Source of the DNA: Sporocytophaga myxococcoides DSM 11118
GTDB lineage: Bacteria; Bacteroidota; Bacteroidia; Cytophagales; Cytophagaceae
Reading direction: 5' to 3'
Length of the DNA: 64,000 nt
NCBI RefSeq assembly: GCF_000426725.1
Contig: NZ_AUFX01000005.1
Location: 62,001-126,000 of the forward strand
Shown: positions 40,405-49,343 of the stretch, piece after piece
Position numbering within the stretch: the first letter of the stretch is position 1
Layout: each line of letters begins with the position of its first letter
The notes under the pieces: model-generated
Databases searched by the model: none
What the model was told of the DNA's origin: nothing
The model's input: the letters and a program-made list of their open reading frames with translations, nothing else
Translations under genes and position numbers: made by a program

Positions 40405-42654
40405 TTATTCAGGATTAATAGTCTCACTTTGACCACTCTCAATACAAGGGAGAAATATTGAAAATTTACTTCCTTTATTGAGCTCACTTTTAACGTCGAT
40501 AATGCCTCCGACTTTATCTACAGATGATTTTACTATATAAAGTCCCAGACCGGATCCGGTAGATTTATCGTGACCTCGGTAAAACATATAGAAGATTTTC
40601 TCCATAATATCTTCCGGGATGCCTATACCATTGTCTTCAATATTAATTCTTATTCCGTCTGCTTCATTACTCATACTTATGGAAATTTGAGGTGAATCAC
40701 CGGACCGTTTGAAATCAATGCTGTTCTCTATAAGATTATGGAGAATACTTGTTAGTATAAAAGGATCATAATAAAATTCCTTAAAAAGAAGATTTATATG
40801 AAATTCAATGTTTGAAATCCCTACTTTACTTTTGAGATTATCGATAATTTCATTTACCAGCTCTTCTGCAATGATTCGCTCTGGTTCCAGAACTTTTTGT
40901 TTGATCTTTGCAAGGTCAAGAAGATTGGTTAAAGTATCATTAAGTCTCTCTGTACGATCTTTAATTAGTTTTATATACTGTAAAGGATGAGCATCCGAAA
41001 TCTCCATTTCGGCAACCATAGCCAGCCCGATGATGGAAGCAAGGGGACCTCTGAGATCATGAGATGCTTTATAGATATAAGCCTCAAGCTCTGCGTTAGT
41101 TTTCTTTAGTTCCGATTCACTTTTTTTCAAGGCTTCTTCAAAATCCTTCCGCTCTGTAATATCGATAATAACACCTTCCAATGAGCTTGAAAATCCTCCA
41201 TTATTAACTAATCTACCTTGCTCCCAGACCCATTTGATTTTGCCTTCTTTTGTAATAATCCTATACTCTACAAGATAATTGCCATCATTATCAATAGCAG
41301 TTTGAACTTCGTCCCAGACTCTTGCTCTGTCCGCAGGATGTATCAGTTTCTGAAATGAAAGAACTTCATTGTTAATGAGGTCTCTTACATCATACCCCGT
41401 GAGTTGTTTTACCCCTTCACTAATAAATTCCATGGTCCAGTGTGGGTCGTTTTTGCATTTAAAAACGGCACCTGGAATATTTGACATAATACTTGATAGT
41501 CTGTTTTGATTTTCAAGAAGTTGATTTCTTACTTTCTCCAGCCCTGTAGTTTCTCTGGATATCATCAAGACACTACAGACTTCACCTGTACTTGAAAATT
41601 CAGGTATAAGCCTTATCGAAAATGAAATAATCCCTTGATGAGATTTGTAATCATTTTCAAACTCTAAGGGAGTTCTTTCCTTTATAGCAATGCGAACCTG
41701 CTTTTCGAAAGTTTCATACTCCTTAGGGTCCATACCAAGTTCCTTATAAGTTTTTCCGATAAATGATGAAGGTGGAGTAGAGCTAATCTTTCCGACGGTT
41801 CTATTGATGAAAGTAATCTTCAAATCAAGATCTATCCTTACTATTATGTCAGGAGAGTTTTCCAGAAGGGTTTTTAACTCCAGCTCATTTCTTAATTTGA
41901 TATTTTCATTTTTAATTCTTTCGGTAATGTCAATGCTAAGGCCGACGATTGCCATTACTTCCTGATGCTGCTTTACCGGAGTGATGATAGAGTAGAAATG
42001 CTTCTCATCCTGGTTGGCAAAATAGTTTTGTTCCCTCGTTACTGTTTCTCCTTTTCTTAATTTTTCAAAATCTGTTTTCCATTTTGCCAAAAACTCCTGA
42101 GAGTCGTCAAGGTCTCTAAAGTTTTTCCCTTTCAAGTCTCCAAAATTTTGAATAGAATGATTATTCTGTAAGAGGAATTTGCCTTCAGCATCCAGTAGCC
42201 AATAGTCATATGGCGTGCTTTCAAAAGTAGTTTTAATAGTTTGTTCAAGCAGATCCAGATGTTTTTTTACAGAGTTACTTTCTGTAATGTCATTAATGAT
42301 TACAAGACCTCCTTCTATTTCTTCACCATTTTTGATAGGGAAATATTTAGCATCAAAAAAAATTTTCTGACCTGTATCGCTTGGAATAAATATGCTGTTT
42401 TGAGAGATAGGACTTTTTCCTTTAAGAGTATCAAAAAATTTAGTTCTTGTTTCTTCCTGAAAAAGATGAGGAAATACATCAAAAATAAATTTCCCAATGC
42501 ACTCTTCAGCCTTTTTTCCCGTCTTTTGCTCCAAAGTTTTATTCCAGACAGTAAATTTTAATCCTGTATCAAAAGCTAATATGCCTTCGGAGCTGCTTTT
42601 TATCAGAATCTGAAACATTTCTTGATTAAGATTCAGATTTTTTTCTTCTATCAT
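40405..42654 (-). CDS. Multi-PAS sensor histidine kinase, soluble
   Basis: A 749-residue cytosolic kinase without transmembrane helices. Four PAS domains lie at about 10-125, 130-245, 255-375 and 385-510; the last has a clear PAC part (EYRIITKEGKIKWVWEQGRL, GVIIDITERK). HisKA has its phospho-acceptor His532 in YKASHDLRGPLASIIGL. The HATPase part has N box ILHNLIENSIDF, G1 DNGIGIP and G2 GSGLGLYIV. It lacks a receiver domain and no regulator gene is nearby. Multiple PAS domains imply several small-molecule or redox inputs. It is divergent from yceI. Confidence 0.95.
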   Translation of the reverse strand: MIEEKNLNLNQEMFQILIKSSSEGILAFDTGLKFTVWNKTLEQKTGKKAEECIGKFIFDVFPHLFQEETRTKFFDTLKGKSPISQNSIFIPSDTGQKIFFDAKYFPIKNGEEIEGGLVIINDITESNSVKKHLDLLEQTIKTTFESTPYDYWLLDAEGKFLLQNNHSIQNFGDLKGKNFRDLDDSQEFLAKWKTDFEKLRKGETVTREQNYFANQDEKHFYSIITPVKQHQEVMAIVGLSIDITERIKNENIKLRNELELKTLLENSPDIIVRIDLDLKITFINRTVGKISSTPPSSFIGKTYKELGMDPKEYETFEKQVRIAIKERTPLEFENDYKSHQGIISFSIRLIPEFSSTGEVCSVLMISRETTGLEKVRNQLLENQNRLSSIMSNIPGAVFKCKNDPHWTMEFISEGVKQLTGYDVRDLINNEVLSFQKLIHPADRARVWDEVQTAIDNDGNYLVEYRIITKEGKIKWVWEQGRLVNNGGFSSSLEGVIIDITERKDFEEALKKSESELKKTNAELEAYIYKASHDLRGPLASIIGLAMVAEMEISDAHPLQYIKLIKDRTERLNDTLTNLLDLAKIKQKVLEPERIIAEELVNEIIDNLKSKVGISNIEFHINLLFKEFYYDPFILTSILHNLIENSIDFKRSGDSPQISISMSNEADGIRINIEDNGIGIPEDIMEKIFYMFYRGHDKSTGSGLGLYIVKSSVDKVGGIIDVKSELNKGSKFSIFLPCIESGQSETINPE

Positions 42655-42817
42655 ATCAGGATAGCAATAGGAAAAATTTTTTGAATGATTAAGGCTATTA
42701 AAGCCTGAAAATAAAATATTTATTTAATTTCCTTTTACTTAATTACTACTATTTTAGTTTAGCGATCATAACAAGGCAGGGTAGATAAGTGTTAGTTTCT
42801 TAGAAAATAATTATGTT

Positions 42818-43378
42818 ATGATGAATAAAAAGGTATCCTACTTATTTCTTAAATCATTTTTCTTCTATTATTTCTTTTTTAATCATGCCTATGCTCAGAC
42901 TTATACAACAGAAAGTGGACATGCAGAATTTAAGGCAAAAGCTTCATTGAACAGCTATACAGGCAATTCAAATCAGCTTAAAGGAAGTATTAATCTTAAG
43001 GAGAAAACTGTTTATTTCTCTGTCCCTTTTGAAAGTATTGATACAGGGATAAAAAAGCGAAATAAACACATGAAGGAATTGATTGAAACAGATAAATATC
43101 CTGATGCGGAATTTGAAGGAAAGATCATTTCTGACTTTAATTCAGAGAAGGAGGGCAATCAGAAAGTAACCGTCAAAGGGAATTTTAAAATGCATGGAGT
43201 CTCAAGGGAAATAACTGTAGAAGGTACATTAACAAGAACAGGAGACAAGCTCACAGCCAACGCAGAGTGGAAGGTTCTTATCACTGATTACAAAATTACG
43301 CCTCCCAAAATATTTGGAAATAAAGTGCAGGATGAACATATCATAGTTATTAATGCCGATATGGAAAAAAGAAATTAA
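42818..43378 (+). CDS. YceI family periplasmic protein
   Basis: A 186-residue lipocalin-like protein with a signal peptide (about 1-26, ending AYAQ). Marks of the family are FSVPFESIDTGIKKRNKHMKE, DKYPDAEFEGKI, VKGNFKMHGVSREITVEGTL, and a C-terminal VQDEHIIVINADMEK. YceI proteins bind isoprenoid lipids in an eight-stranded barrel. Here the lipid is unknown, but isoprenoid-related genes occur at 13-15 kb. It is a single gene, divergent from the multi-PAS kinase. Confidence 0.9.
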   Translation: MMNKKVSYLFLKSFFFYYFFFNHAYAQTYTTESGHAEFKAKASLNSYTGNSNQLKGSINLKEKTVYFSVPFESIDTGIKKRNKHMKELIETDKYPDAEFEGKIISDFNSEKEGNQKVTVKGNFKMHGVSREITVEGTLTRTGDKLTANAEWKVLITDYKITPPKIFGNKVQDEHIIVINADMEKRN

Positions 43379-43506
43379 TTGTTGAAGAACATTTCAGAGT
43401 CTTGCCATATAGACTTATTACCCTTGAATGAATTTCTATCAATATTATTTTTATTTAAGCATTTTTAAATGACCTCTTTGTCAAAGCTTATTTATATTAT
43501 TGCACT

Positions 43507-44052
43507 ATGATTGAGAAATGGAAAACACTGGCCTCGGAAATAGTATTCAACCATAAATGGTATAAATTAAGAAAGGATCTTGTTCAACTACCTGATGGAA
43601 AAATTGTAGATGATTATTTTGTAAGTGTAAGACCTGAGGTTGTAATTATTTTTGCCATAACTAAAAGTAAGAAGGTTGTCCTTGTAAAGCAGTACAAACA
43701 TGGCTCCGGTGAAATATTAATTGAGTTACCCGGAGGTATCTATGATCCGGACACTGAAAGTCCGGAAGAAGCAGCTTTAAGGGAGCTTAAGGAAGAAACC
43801 GGATACTCAGGTAAAGTTGTGAAAATAGCAGAACTGATAGATAATCCAACTAAAGACACGAATAGAATTTCTTTATATGGAGTTAAAAATGCTGTTAAAT
43901 CCGGAGAACAGAATCTTGATGAAACAGAAGCTATAGAGGTACTTTTGGTATCGGTAGAAGAGCTGAAAACAATGCTTTTACAGGGAGAAATCAAAGTTTC
44001 AGGTTCGGTAGCAGGTGCAATGCTCGCACTTCATAAATTAAATATTGAGTAA
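43507..44052 (+). CDS. Nudix hydrolase (ADP-ribose pyrophosphatase-like)
   Basis: A 181-residue Nudix enzyme. The Nudix box (about 76-101) is GGIYDPDTESPEEAALRELK followed by EETGYSG, with one extra residue in the first spacer compared with the canonical form. LPGG and the N-terminal DYFVSVRPEVVIIFAITKSKKVVLVKQYKHG are typical of the ADP-ribose pyrophosphatase branch. It hydrolyses nucleoside diphosphate compounds with Mg2+. It stands alone. Confidence 0.88.
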   Translation: MIEKWKTLASEIVFNHKWYKLRKDLVQLPDGKIVDDYFVSVRPEVVIIFAITKSKKVVLVKQYKHGSGEILIELPGGIYDPDTESPEEAALRELKEETGYSGKVVKIAELIDNPTKDTNRISLYGVKNAVKSGEQNLDETEAIEVLLVSVEELKTMLLQGEIKVSGSVAGAMLALHKLNIE

Positions 44053-44257
44053 AATTTTTAGATTGTTACTTTTAACATTTTTTCTATTTGAAAGTTAAAA
44101 CTTCTGTTCACTTTATCTGACAAACATAAAGCTAAAATAAAATATATAAGGTGGAACACTCTGATGTTTCATTCTGAAATCACACAGTGCATTGGTGGAG
44201 CTGGTGAAGTACGCCTGCTCTTTTGGTCTAAATAAACATTTTAACATATATCATTAT

Positions 44258-45385
44258 ATGAAAATCGTAATGTTTTATCAATCCCTCATATCTGACTGGA
44301 ATAATGGTAATGCGCATTTTTTAAGAGGAATAATTTCGGAATTGAAATCCAGAGGGCATGATGTTAAATTATATGAACAGGATGGAAATACCTGTATCCA
44401 GAATCTTGTATTAGAGCACGGTCAGAAAGCTGTTAAAGAGTTTTATTCTTTTTACCCTGACTTAAGCACAAATTTTTATAATCCTTTAAAACTAAATCTT
44501 GATAATATTTTAAAGGAAGCTGACCTAGTTATAGCTCATGAGGCTAATGACCCAGAGATGATTGCAAGGATTGGCGAAGTGAAAAGTAAACATAAATTTA
44601 AGCTGTTGTTCCATGTTACAAATCATAGGGTTGTAACTGACAAAGAAGCAATAGAAAAATATAATCTTGGTAACGTAGATGGAGTATTGGCATTTGGGGA
44701 TGTTATAAAAAATATTTTTCTCATAGAAGGCTGGGCTAAAAGAGCCTGGGCATGGCATGAAGCGGCTGATACCAGAATGTTTTATCCGAGAAGTAAATCT
44801 TACGAAGGAGACCTTGTCTGGATAGGAAATTATGATGAGGAAAGAAGTGTTGAACTACAGGAGTTTTTGATCAATCCTGTGAAAGAACTAAAATTGAAAG
44901 CTAAAGTATATGGAGTAAGATTTCCGGAAAGTGTTATCAAAGCTTTTAAAGACGCAGGCATTGAATATGGTGGGTGGTTACCGAACTTTAAAGTGCCGGA
45001 CATCTTTGCCAAATACCGTGTTACTGTACACATTCCCCGCAGACCATATGTTCAGCTATTACCAGGTATACCTACAATAAGACCTTTTGAAGCACTTGCT
45101 TGCGGTATCCCTTTAATTAGCGCTCCATGGAGCAATTGTGAAAACCTGTTTTCTCCAGGTAAGGACTATCTGGTAGCAAGAACAGGAAAACAAATGGTAT
45201 TACATCTTGCAGCTGTTTTGAATACAAGTATAAATGAAGCGCTTTCTATTTCAGGCCTGAGAGCAATTAATAAAAAACATACCTGTTTTCACAGAGTAAA
45301 TGAACTTGAAAAAATCTGCGAAGAGATTGGAATAGACAGATCCAGAATATCTTCGAGCAGACAAGAAATATATGTTGCTAAATAA
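44258..45385 (+). CDS. Glycosyltransferase (GT4-like, CgeB-type)
   Basis: A 375-residue enzyme; the start at 44258 (MKIVMFYQSLISDWNNGNAHFLRG) is preferred because the upstream frame (from 44192) reads unlike an N-terminus. The first half is a Rossmann-like donor of GT-B type. The second half contains IRPFEALACGIPLISAPWSNCENLFSPGKDYLVA, the standard GT4/CgeB acceptor of UDP-sugar, with Glu before ALACG. No sugar biosynthesis genes are nearby, so the acceptor is unknown. A terminator follows. Confidence 0.85.
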   Translation: MKIVMFYQSLISDWNNGNAHFLRGIISELKSRGHDVKLYEQDGNTCIQNLVLEHGQKAVKEFYSFYPDLSTNFYNPLKLNLDNILKEADLVIAHEANDPEMIARIGEVKSKHKFKLLFHVTNHRVVTDKEAIEKYNLGNVDGVLAFGDVIKNIFLIEGWAKRAWAWHEAADTRMFYPRSKSYEGDLVWIGNYDEERSVELQEFLINPVKELKLKAKVYGVRFPESVIKAFKDAGIEYGGWLPNFKVPDIFAKYRVTVHIPRRPYVQLLPGIPTIRPFEALACGIPLISAPWSNCENLFSPGKDYLVARTGKQMVLHLAAVLNTSINEALSISGLRAINKKHTCFHRVNELEKICEEIGIDRSRISSSRQEIYVAK

Positions 45386-45415
45386 GTTACTTTGTTTTAA
45401 TTGTTTAATTGTGGG

Positions 45416-45449
45416 GAGAGCCTTTGCAAAGAAGGCTCTCTTTTTTTTA
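45416..45449 (+). terminator. Terminator after the glycosyltransferase gene
   Basis: GAGAGCCTT (45416-45424) pairs with AAGGCTCTC (45432-45440), then eight Ts. Confidence 0.9.
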
Positions 45450-45588
45450 GTCTTTATCTCTGCTTTAATATACTTATGATAGAATTAATTGATGAATAAG
45501 GGATAAGAATATTTTTTACTTTAAAGACGTAAACATTCATGTGTGTAGTCTGGTTAGTTGTTTGAAAAGAGAAAACTCCAAACAAAAC

Positions 45589-46215
45589 ATGAAAAAAATA
45601 AAGATTCTTGCAGGTTGCCTCAGTGTATTGTTATATGCTACGGCATGTAATTCAGGTAATGAAAAACAAACTGCCGAAGTGAAACAGGCTGCCATTGAAC
45701 CTAAAAAGGTTGTGGAAGTGACCGTAATGGACCCTAAAGAATTTGTTCAGAAAGCCGCTACCGGTGGAATGGCTGAAGTAGAAATGGGTAAACTAGCAGT
45801 TAAAAATGCCAAGGATAAAGAAGTTAAAAGTTTTGCTCAAATGATGGTAGATGAGCACACCAAAGCAAATACTGAGCTGAAGAAAATCGCTACCAAACAA
45901 AATATTACAGTGCCAACTTCTGTGGGTGAGGAAAAAACAATGATGATGAATGAGCTGAAAAAGAAGACAGGTACGGAGTTTGATAAAGCTTATATCAAAG
46001 ATATGGTTGACAGCCATAAAAAAATGCTGGATCTTTTTCAGAAAGCATCTACTGAACTTAAAGATACTGAACTGAAGAACTATGCTGCTACTAACATTAA
46101 AACCATTCAAATGCATTATGACAAAGCTACTGCTTTAGAATCAAAGCTTAATGCAACAAGCAGCACAAAAATGAATAACAGCAATATGGAGAATAGCAAA
46201 ATGAACTCTCATTAA
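45589..46215 (+). CDS. DUF4142 lipoprotein
   Basis: About 208 residues. The start at 45589 (MKKIKILAGCLSVLLYATAC) gives a lipoprotein signal ending ATAC. The DUF4142 domain (about 45-195) has EFVQKAATGGMAEVEMGKLA, KEVKSFAQMMVDEHTKAN and a second EH-type helix MVDSHKKMLDLFQKAS. This is a ferritin-like helix bundle and a common exported stress-linked family with no known enzymatic role. The C-terminal tail is Asn/Ser/Met-rich. The gene has a terminator shared with the convergent small gene. Confidence 0.88.
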   Translation: MKKIKILAGCLSVLLYATACNSGNEKQTAEVKQAAIEPKKVVEVTVMDPKEFVQKAATGGMAEVEMGKLAVKNAKDKEVKSFAQMMVDEHTKANTELKKIATKQNITVPTSVGEEKTMMMNELKKKTGTEFDKAYIKDMVDSHKKMLDLFQKASTELKDTELKNYAATNIKTIQMHYDKATALESKLNATSSTKMNNSNMENSKMNSH

Positions 46216-46250
46216 TAAGTAATTAATTAACTTTAGATTTATTTTTTCTT

Positions 46251-46281
46251 AAAACCTGTATTGAAAAGATACAGGTTTTAT
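46251..46281. terminator. Bidirectional terminator after the DUF4142 gene
   Basis: AAAACCTGTAT (46251-46261) pairs perfectly with ATACAGGTTTT (46269-46279) and is followed by ATTATTT. Confidence 0.9.
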
Positions 46282-46526
46282 TATTTATGAAAATCACATT
46301 TCCTTTTAATCTCTTCATATTCTTCTTCTGTAATTGAGATGAGATATCCATGCTCATTTTCCGTAAGATCTCTGATATAATTTCTTTCTGGAAGTTGAGT
46401 AGCTTCTATCGTGTAAAATAGATATTTTGTGCCTATCCGTTTAATCTCTTCAAAGTATACATATGAAGTTATTTTATAGTAAGTACTGTCGCTCGCGGTC
46501 TTCTTGAATAAAGGAAAATTTACCAT
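46281..46526 (-). CDS. Small hypothetical protein
   Basis: An 81-residue protein with no recognisable domain: MVNFPLFKKTASDSTYYKIT, ISITEEEYEEIKRKCDFHK at the end. It has no signal peptide or transmembrane helix and looks like a small alpha/beta protein. The coding style (AT-rich with sensible amino-acid use) and the terminator that exactly overlaps its stop codon support a real gene. No function can be inferred. Confidence 0.6.
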   Translation of the reverse strand: MVNFPLFKKTASDSTYYKITSYVYFEEIKRIGTKYLFYTIEATQLPERNYIRDLTENEHGYLISITEEEYEEIKRKCDFHK

Positions 46527-46592
46527 TATGATTCAATATTATTTCGCAATAAATTTACCTGTCTAAGGTTATTTTAGGTAATATTTTAGTTT

Positions 46593-48977
46593 ATGAGTGT
46601 TGTTTTTGAAAAAGACAAAAAACAGAATTTAAATCTTATTCTTTTAATTATTCTTACGGGAATATTAACTTATTTAAGTTATGCTCCTGTTCTGAAGAAT
46701 AAATTTACAAATTGGGATGATCCGAATTACGTTACTGAAAGTCCGTTTATAAAACTTATAGAAAAGGGAAATTATAAACCCTATTTTACGGAGAATCATA
46801 TGGGAAATTACCATCCTTTTTCTCTTATTTCTCTATCGTTGGATTATCAATCAGATAAATTTAATCCTTTACCCTATCACAGAACAAATCTTATTCTGCA
46901 TATTTTAAATTCGGTTCTCGTATTTCTGTTGATATACAGATTACTCGAAAATAGCTATACCGCTTTTTTTACCGCTTTATTATTTGGAGTCCATCCGATA
47001 CACGCAGAATCCGTAGCCTGGATAGCCGAAAGAAAGGATGTTCTTTTCACGTTTTTCTTCCTTATTTCACTATGGCTTTATGCAGGATTCGCTAAAGAAA
47101 AGAATTACGTTTATTATGGCCTATCTTTGGTCTTCTTTATTTTCAGTTTGTTATCAAAGGGAATGGCAGTTTCTTTGGCTCCTACTCTTTTTCTGCTGGA
47201 TTATTTTTATGGGAGAGATATAAAATCTATAAAAGTAATTTTGGAGAAAATTCCTTTTTTTCTACTTGCATTAGGTTTTGGTATATTAGCTGTGTATGCA
47301 CAGAGCTTAGGGCCAGATACAGAAGGAATCCCTGATTATAATTTATTTAAGCGTCTGGTATTTGCAGGATATGGATGCTCTCAGTACATACTAAAGCTTT
47401 TGTGGCCATATGATCTGGTTGCTTTTTATCCATATCCCAAAGCTGAAATACCATTTTACTATTATGCTGCTTTCCTCTCAGTCACATGCTTTTTTACCTG
47501 GCTTGTTATTTTCTTTAGAACGAATAAAATAGTAATCCTCTCAGTCATTTTCTTCATATTGAATATTGTTCTAGTACTTCAGATACTTCCTGTTGGCAAG
47601 GCTCTTATGGCAGATCGTTATGCCTATCTACCTTCCATTGGTTTTTTTCTATTGCTGGTGTTTGCTGTTGATAAGGTTCTGAGTTTTCAAAAAGGATATT
47701 TGATTGGACGGGGAATATTAGCCTTATATATTTTGGCTCTGGGAATTTATAATTATTCACATGTACAAGTGTGGAAAGACAGCTTTTCATTATGGAATTA
47801 TGCAATTGGGCATATTCCTTCTGATGTGGCTTTTAACAACAGAGGTGTAGAATTCAATAAAACCGGGGAATATAAACAGGCAATTGAGGATTTTAATAAA
47901 GCTATAGAATTAAACCCGACTCATAAGGAAGCTTATAATAACCTTGGTGTAGCGCTTGCTAACCTGGGTAAAAATAAGGAAGCAATATCAGCATATGATA
48001 ATGCTTTAAAAATTCATCCAACCTATGTTAATGCACTTTATAACAGGGGAAATTCTTATGCAAAGCTCAATGAAGCAAATACTGCTTTAAATGATTATGA
48101 TCAGGTGCTGAAGCTTGATCCAAAGTATTTATCTGTTTACAATAACAGGGGACTTGTTCTCAAAAGTCTTGGCAAGCTGAATGAGGCATTGAATGATTTT
48201 GATAAGGCAATCCTTTTTGATCCTGACAATGCTGATGCTTATAGCAACAGAAGTATGGTGAAGTATGCATTGAATGATGCTAAAGGAGCAATGGAAGATA
48301 ATCAAAAGGCTATGTCAATTAACCCAAATGTAAGTGTAGCTTACCTTAACAGCGGAATTGCCAAATGCAAGCTTAATGATTTTAAAGGAGCTCTGGAAGA
48401 TTTTAATAAGGCAGTCACTATAAATCCTTCGGATAAAGAGATTTATCTTAACAGAGGTATAACATATTACCATATTCAATCTGTTGAGCTTGCCCTTAAA
48501 GATTATAACAAGGCTATTGAGCTGGATTCCACATATGGAGAAGTATTTTTGAATAGGGGAATATTAAAGGCAAATACCGGAAATGTAAACGGTGCAATCA
48601 GTGATTATGCGAAGGCAGCTATTTATATACCTGAAAATCCTTTGGTTTATGGCAACCGAGCCATCCTTAAATTTGCATCAAATGATTTTAAGGGAGTAAT
48701 AGAAGATCTTAATATGGCTATAGTTCTAGATCAAGACTATGCTGACGCTTATTGTAACAGAGGTCTGGCCAAAGCCAATCTGGGAGACAAAGCCGGAGCA
48801 ATGAAAGATTATAACAAAGCTTTGGAATTAAATAAGTCTTTTGGACTGGCTTACAATAACAGAGGAGTGTTACGCTATCAGACCGGAGATAAACAAGGCG
48901 GATGTGCAGACTGGCATGAAGCACTCAAACTAAATTTTGAAGGTAGTAGAGCATTCATACAGGCATATTGCAAATAG
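46593..48977 (+). CDS. TMTC-like membrane glycosyltransferase with TPR repeats
   Basis: A 794-residue protein. The first 400 residues hold about 10 transmembrane helices. A luminal loop opens with FTNWDDPNYV (38-47), and HPIHAESVAWIAERKDVLFTFFF follows the second helix. This is the layout of GT-C-type enzymes of the TMTC/ArnT-like group, with acidic residues after helix 1 as catalytic candidates. The second half holds about 11 TPR units, with repeats such as YNNLGVALANLGKNKEAISAYD. TPRs would bind peptide or protein partners. A role in surface protein mannosylation or glycosylation is inferred from architecture. Confidence 0.8.
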   Translation: MSVVFEKDKKQNLNLILLIILTGILTYLSYAPVLKNKFTNWDDPNYVTESPFIKLIEKGNYKPYFTENHMGNYHPFSLISLSLDYQSDKFNPLPYHRTNLILHILNSVLVFLLIYRLLENSYTAFFTALLFGVHPIHAESVAWIAERKDVLFTFFFLISLWLYAGFAKEKNYVYYGLSLVFFIFSLLSKGMAVSLAPTLFLLDYFYGRDIKSIKVILEKIPFFLLALGFGILAVYAQSLGPDTEGIPDYNLFKRLVFAGYGCSQYILKLLWPYDLVAFYPYPKAEIPFYYYAAFLSVTCFFTWLVIFFRTNKIVILSVIFFILNIVLVLQILPVGKALMADRYAYLPSIGFFLLLVFAVDKVLSFQKGYLIGRGILALYILALGIYNYSHVQVWKDSFSLWNYAIGHIPSDVAFNNRGVEFNKTGEYKQAIEDFNKAIELNPTHKEAYNNLGVALANLGKNKEAISAYDNALKIHPTYVNALYNRGNSYAKLNEANTALNDYDQVLKLDPKYLSVYNNRGLVLKSLGKLNEALNDFDKAILFDPDNADAYSNRSMVKYALNDAKGAMEDNQKAMSINPNVSVAYLNSGIAKCKLNDFKGALEDFNKAVTINPSDKEIYLNRGITYYHIQSVELALKDYNKAIELDSTYGEVFLNRGILKANTGNVNGAISDYAKAAIYIPENPLVYGNRAILKFASNDFKGVIEDLNMAIVLDQDYADAYCNRGLAKANLGDKAGAMKDYNKALELNKSFGLAYNNRGVLRYQTGDKQGGCADWHEALKLNFEGSRAFIQAYCK

Positions 48978-49019
48978 ACAACCTCTCTAAACCATAAAAA
49001 TGGAAGGTAGAACTTCCTG

Positions 49020-49328
49020 TTATGAATTAAGAAAATAAGTTACGAATTCTAAAATTAAGGTTTTAGCTGCTGGCTGAAGTTCAATTGAATTTGTAGCAAG
49101 ATGGGAGGTGAAATCTCCCAATAGCTCGTCTATTCGAAGTAGCTGATCTTTTCTTTCCAGATTTTTGTGAAAGGAGATATATTCAACAAAAAGATTTAAT
49201 CTTAATACCTCTGTAGATTTTGGAATATCATCAGTATCTGCTTTTGAGTCCAAAAACTTTAAAATAGCCTCCTCCAGTTCTTGCTGGAAGAATTCATAGG
49301 GAGGCATATCGTCAAGAGATGAAGACAT
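49020..49328 (-). CDS. Small hypothetical protein downstream of the PorE-like gene
   Basis: A 102-residue, mostly helical, acidic cytosolic protein (MSSSLDDMPPYEFFQQELEE at the N-terminus, LQPAAKTLILEFVTYFLNS at the C-terminus). I do not recognise it. It starts only 15 bp after the stop of the OmpA-family gene, on the same strand, so they are likely cotranscribed. No signal peptide is seen, which suggests a cytoplasmic role rather than an outer-membrane one. Confidence 0.6.
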   Translation of the reverse strand: MSSSLDDMPPYEFFQQELEEAILKFLDSKADTDDIPKSTEVLRLNLFVEYISFHKNLERKDQLLRIDELLGDFTSHLATNSIELQPAAKTLILEFVTYFLNS

Positions 49329-49343
49329 AGTGATAGGAATGTA

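Noticed and set aside
47810-48900. Periodic sequence in the TPR gene, considered as a CRISPR or DNA repeat
   Set aside because: The period is 102 bp (34 codons) and the conservation is at protein level; it is explained by TPRs.
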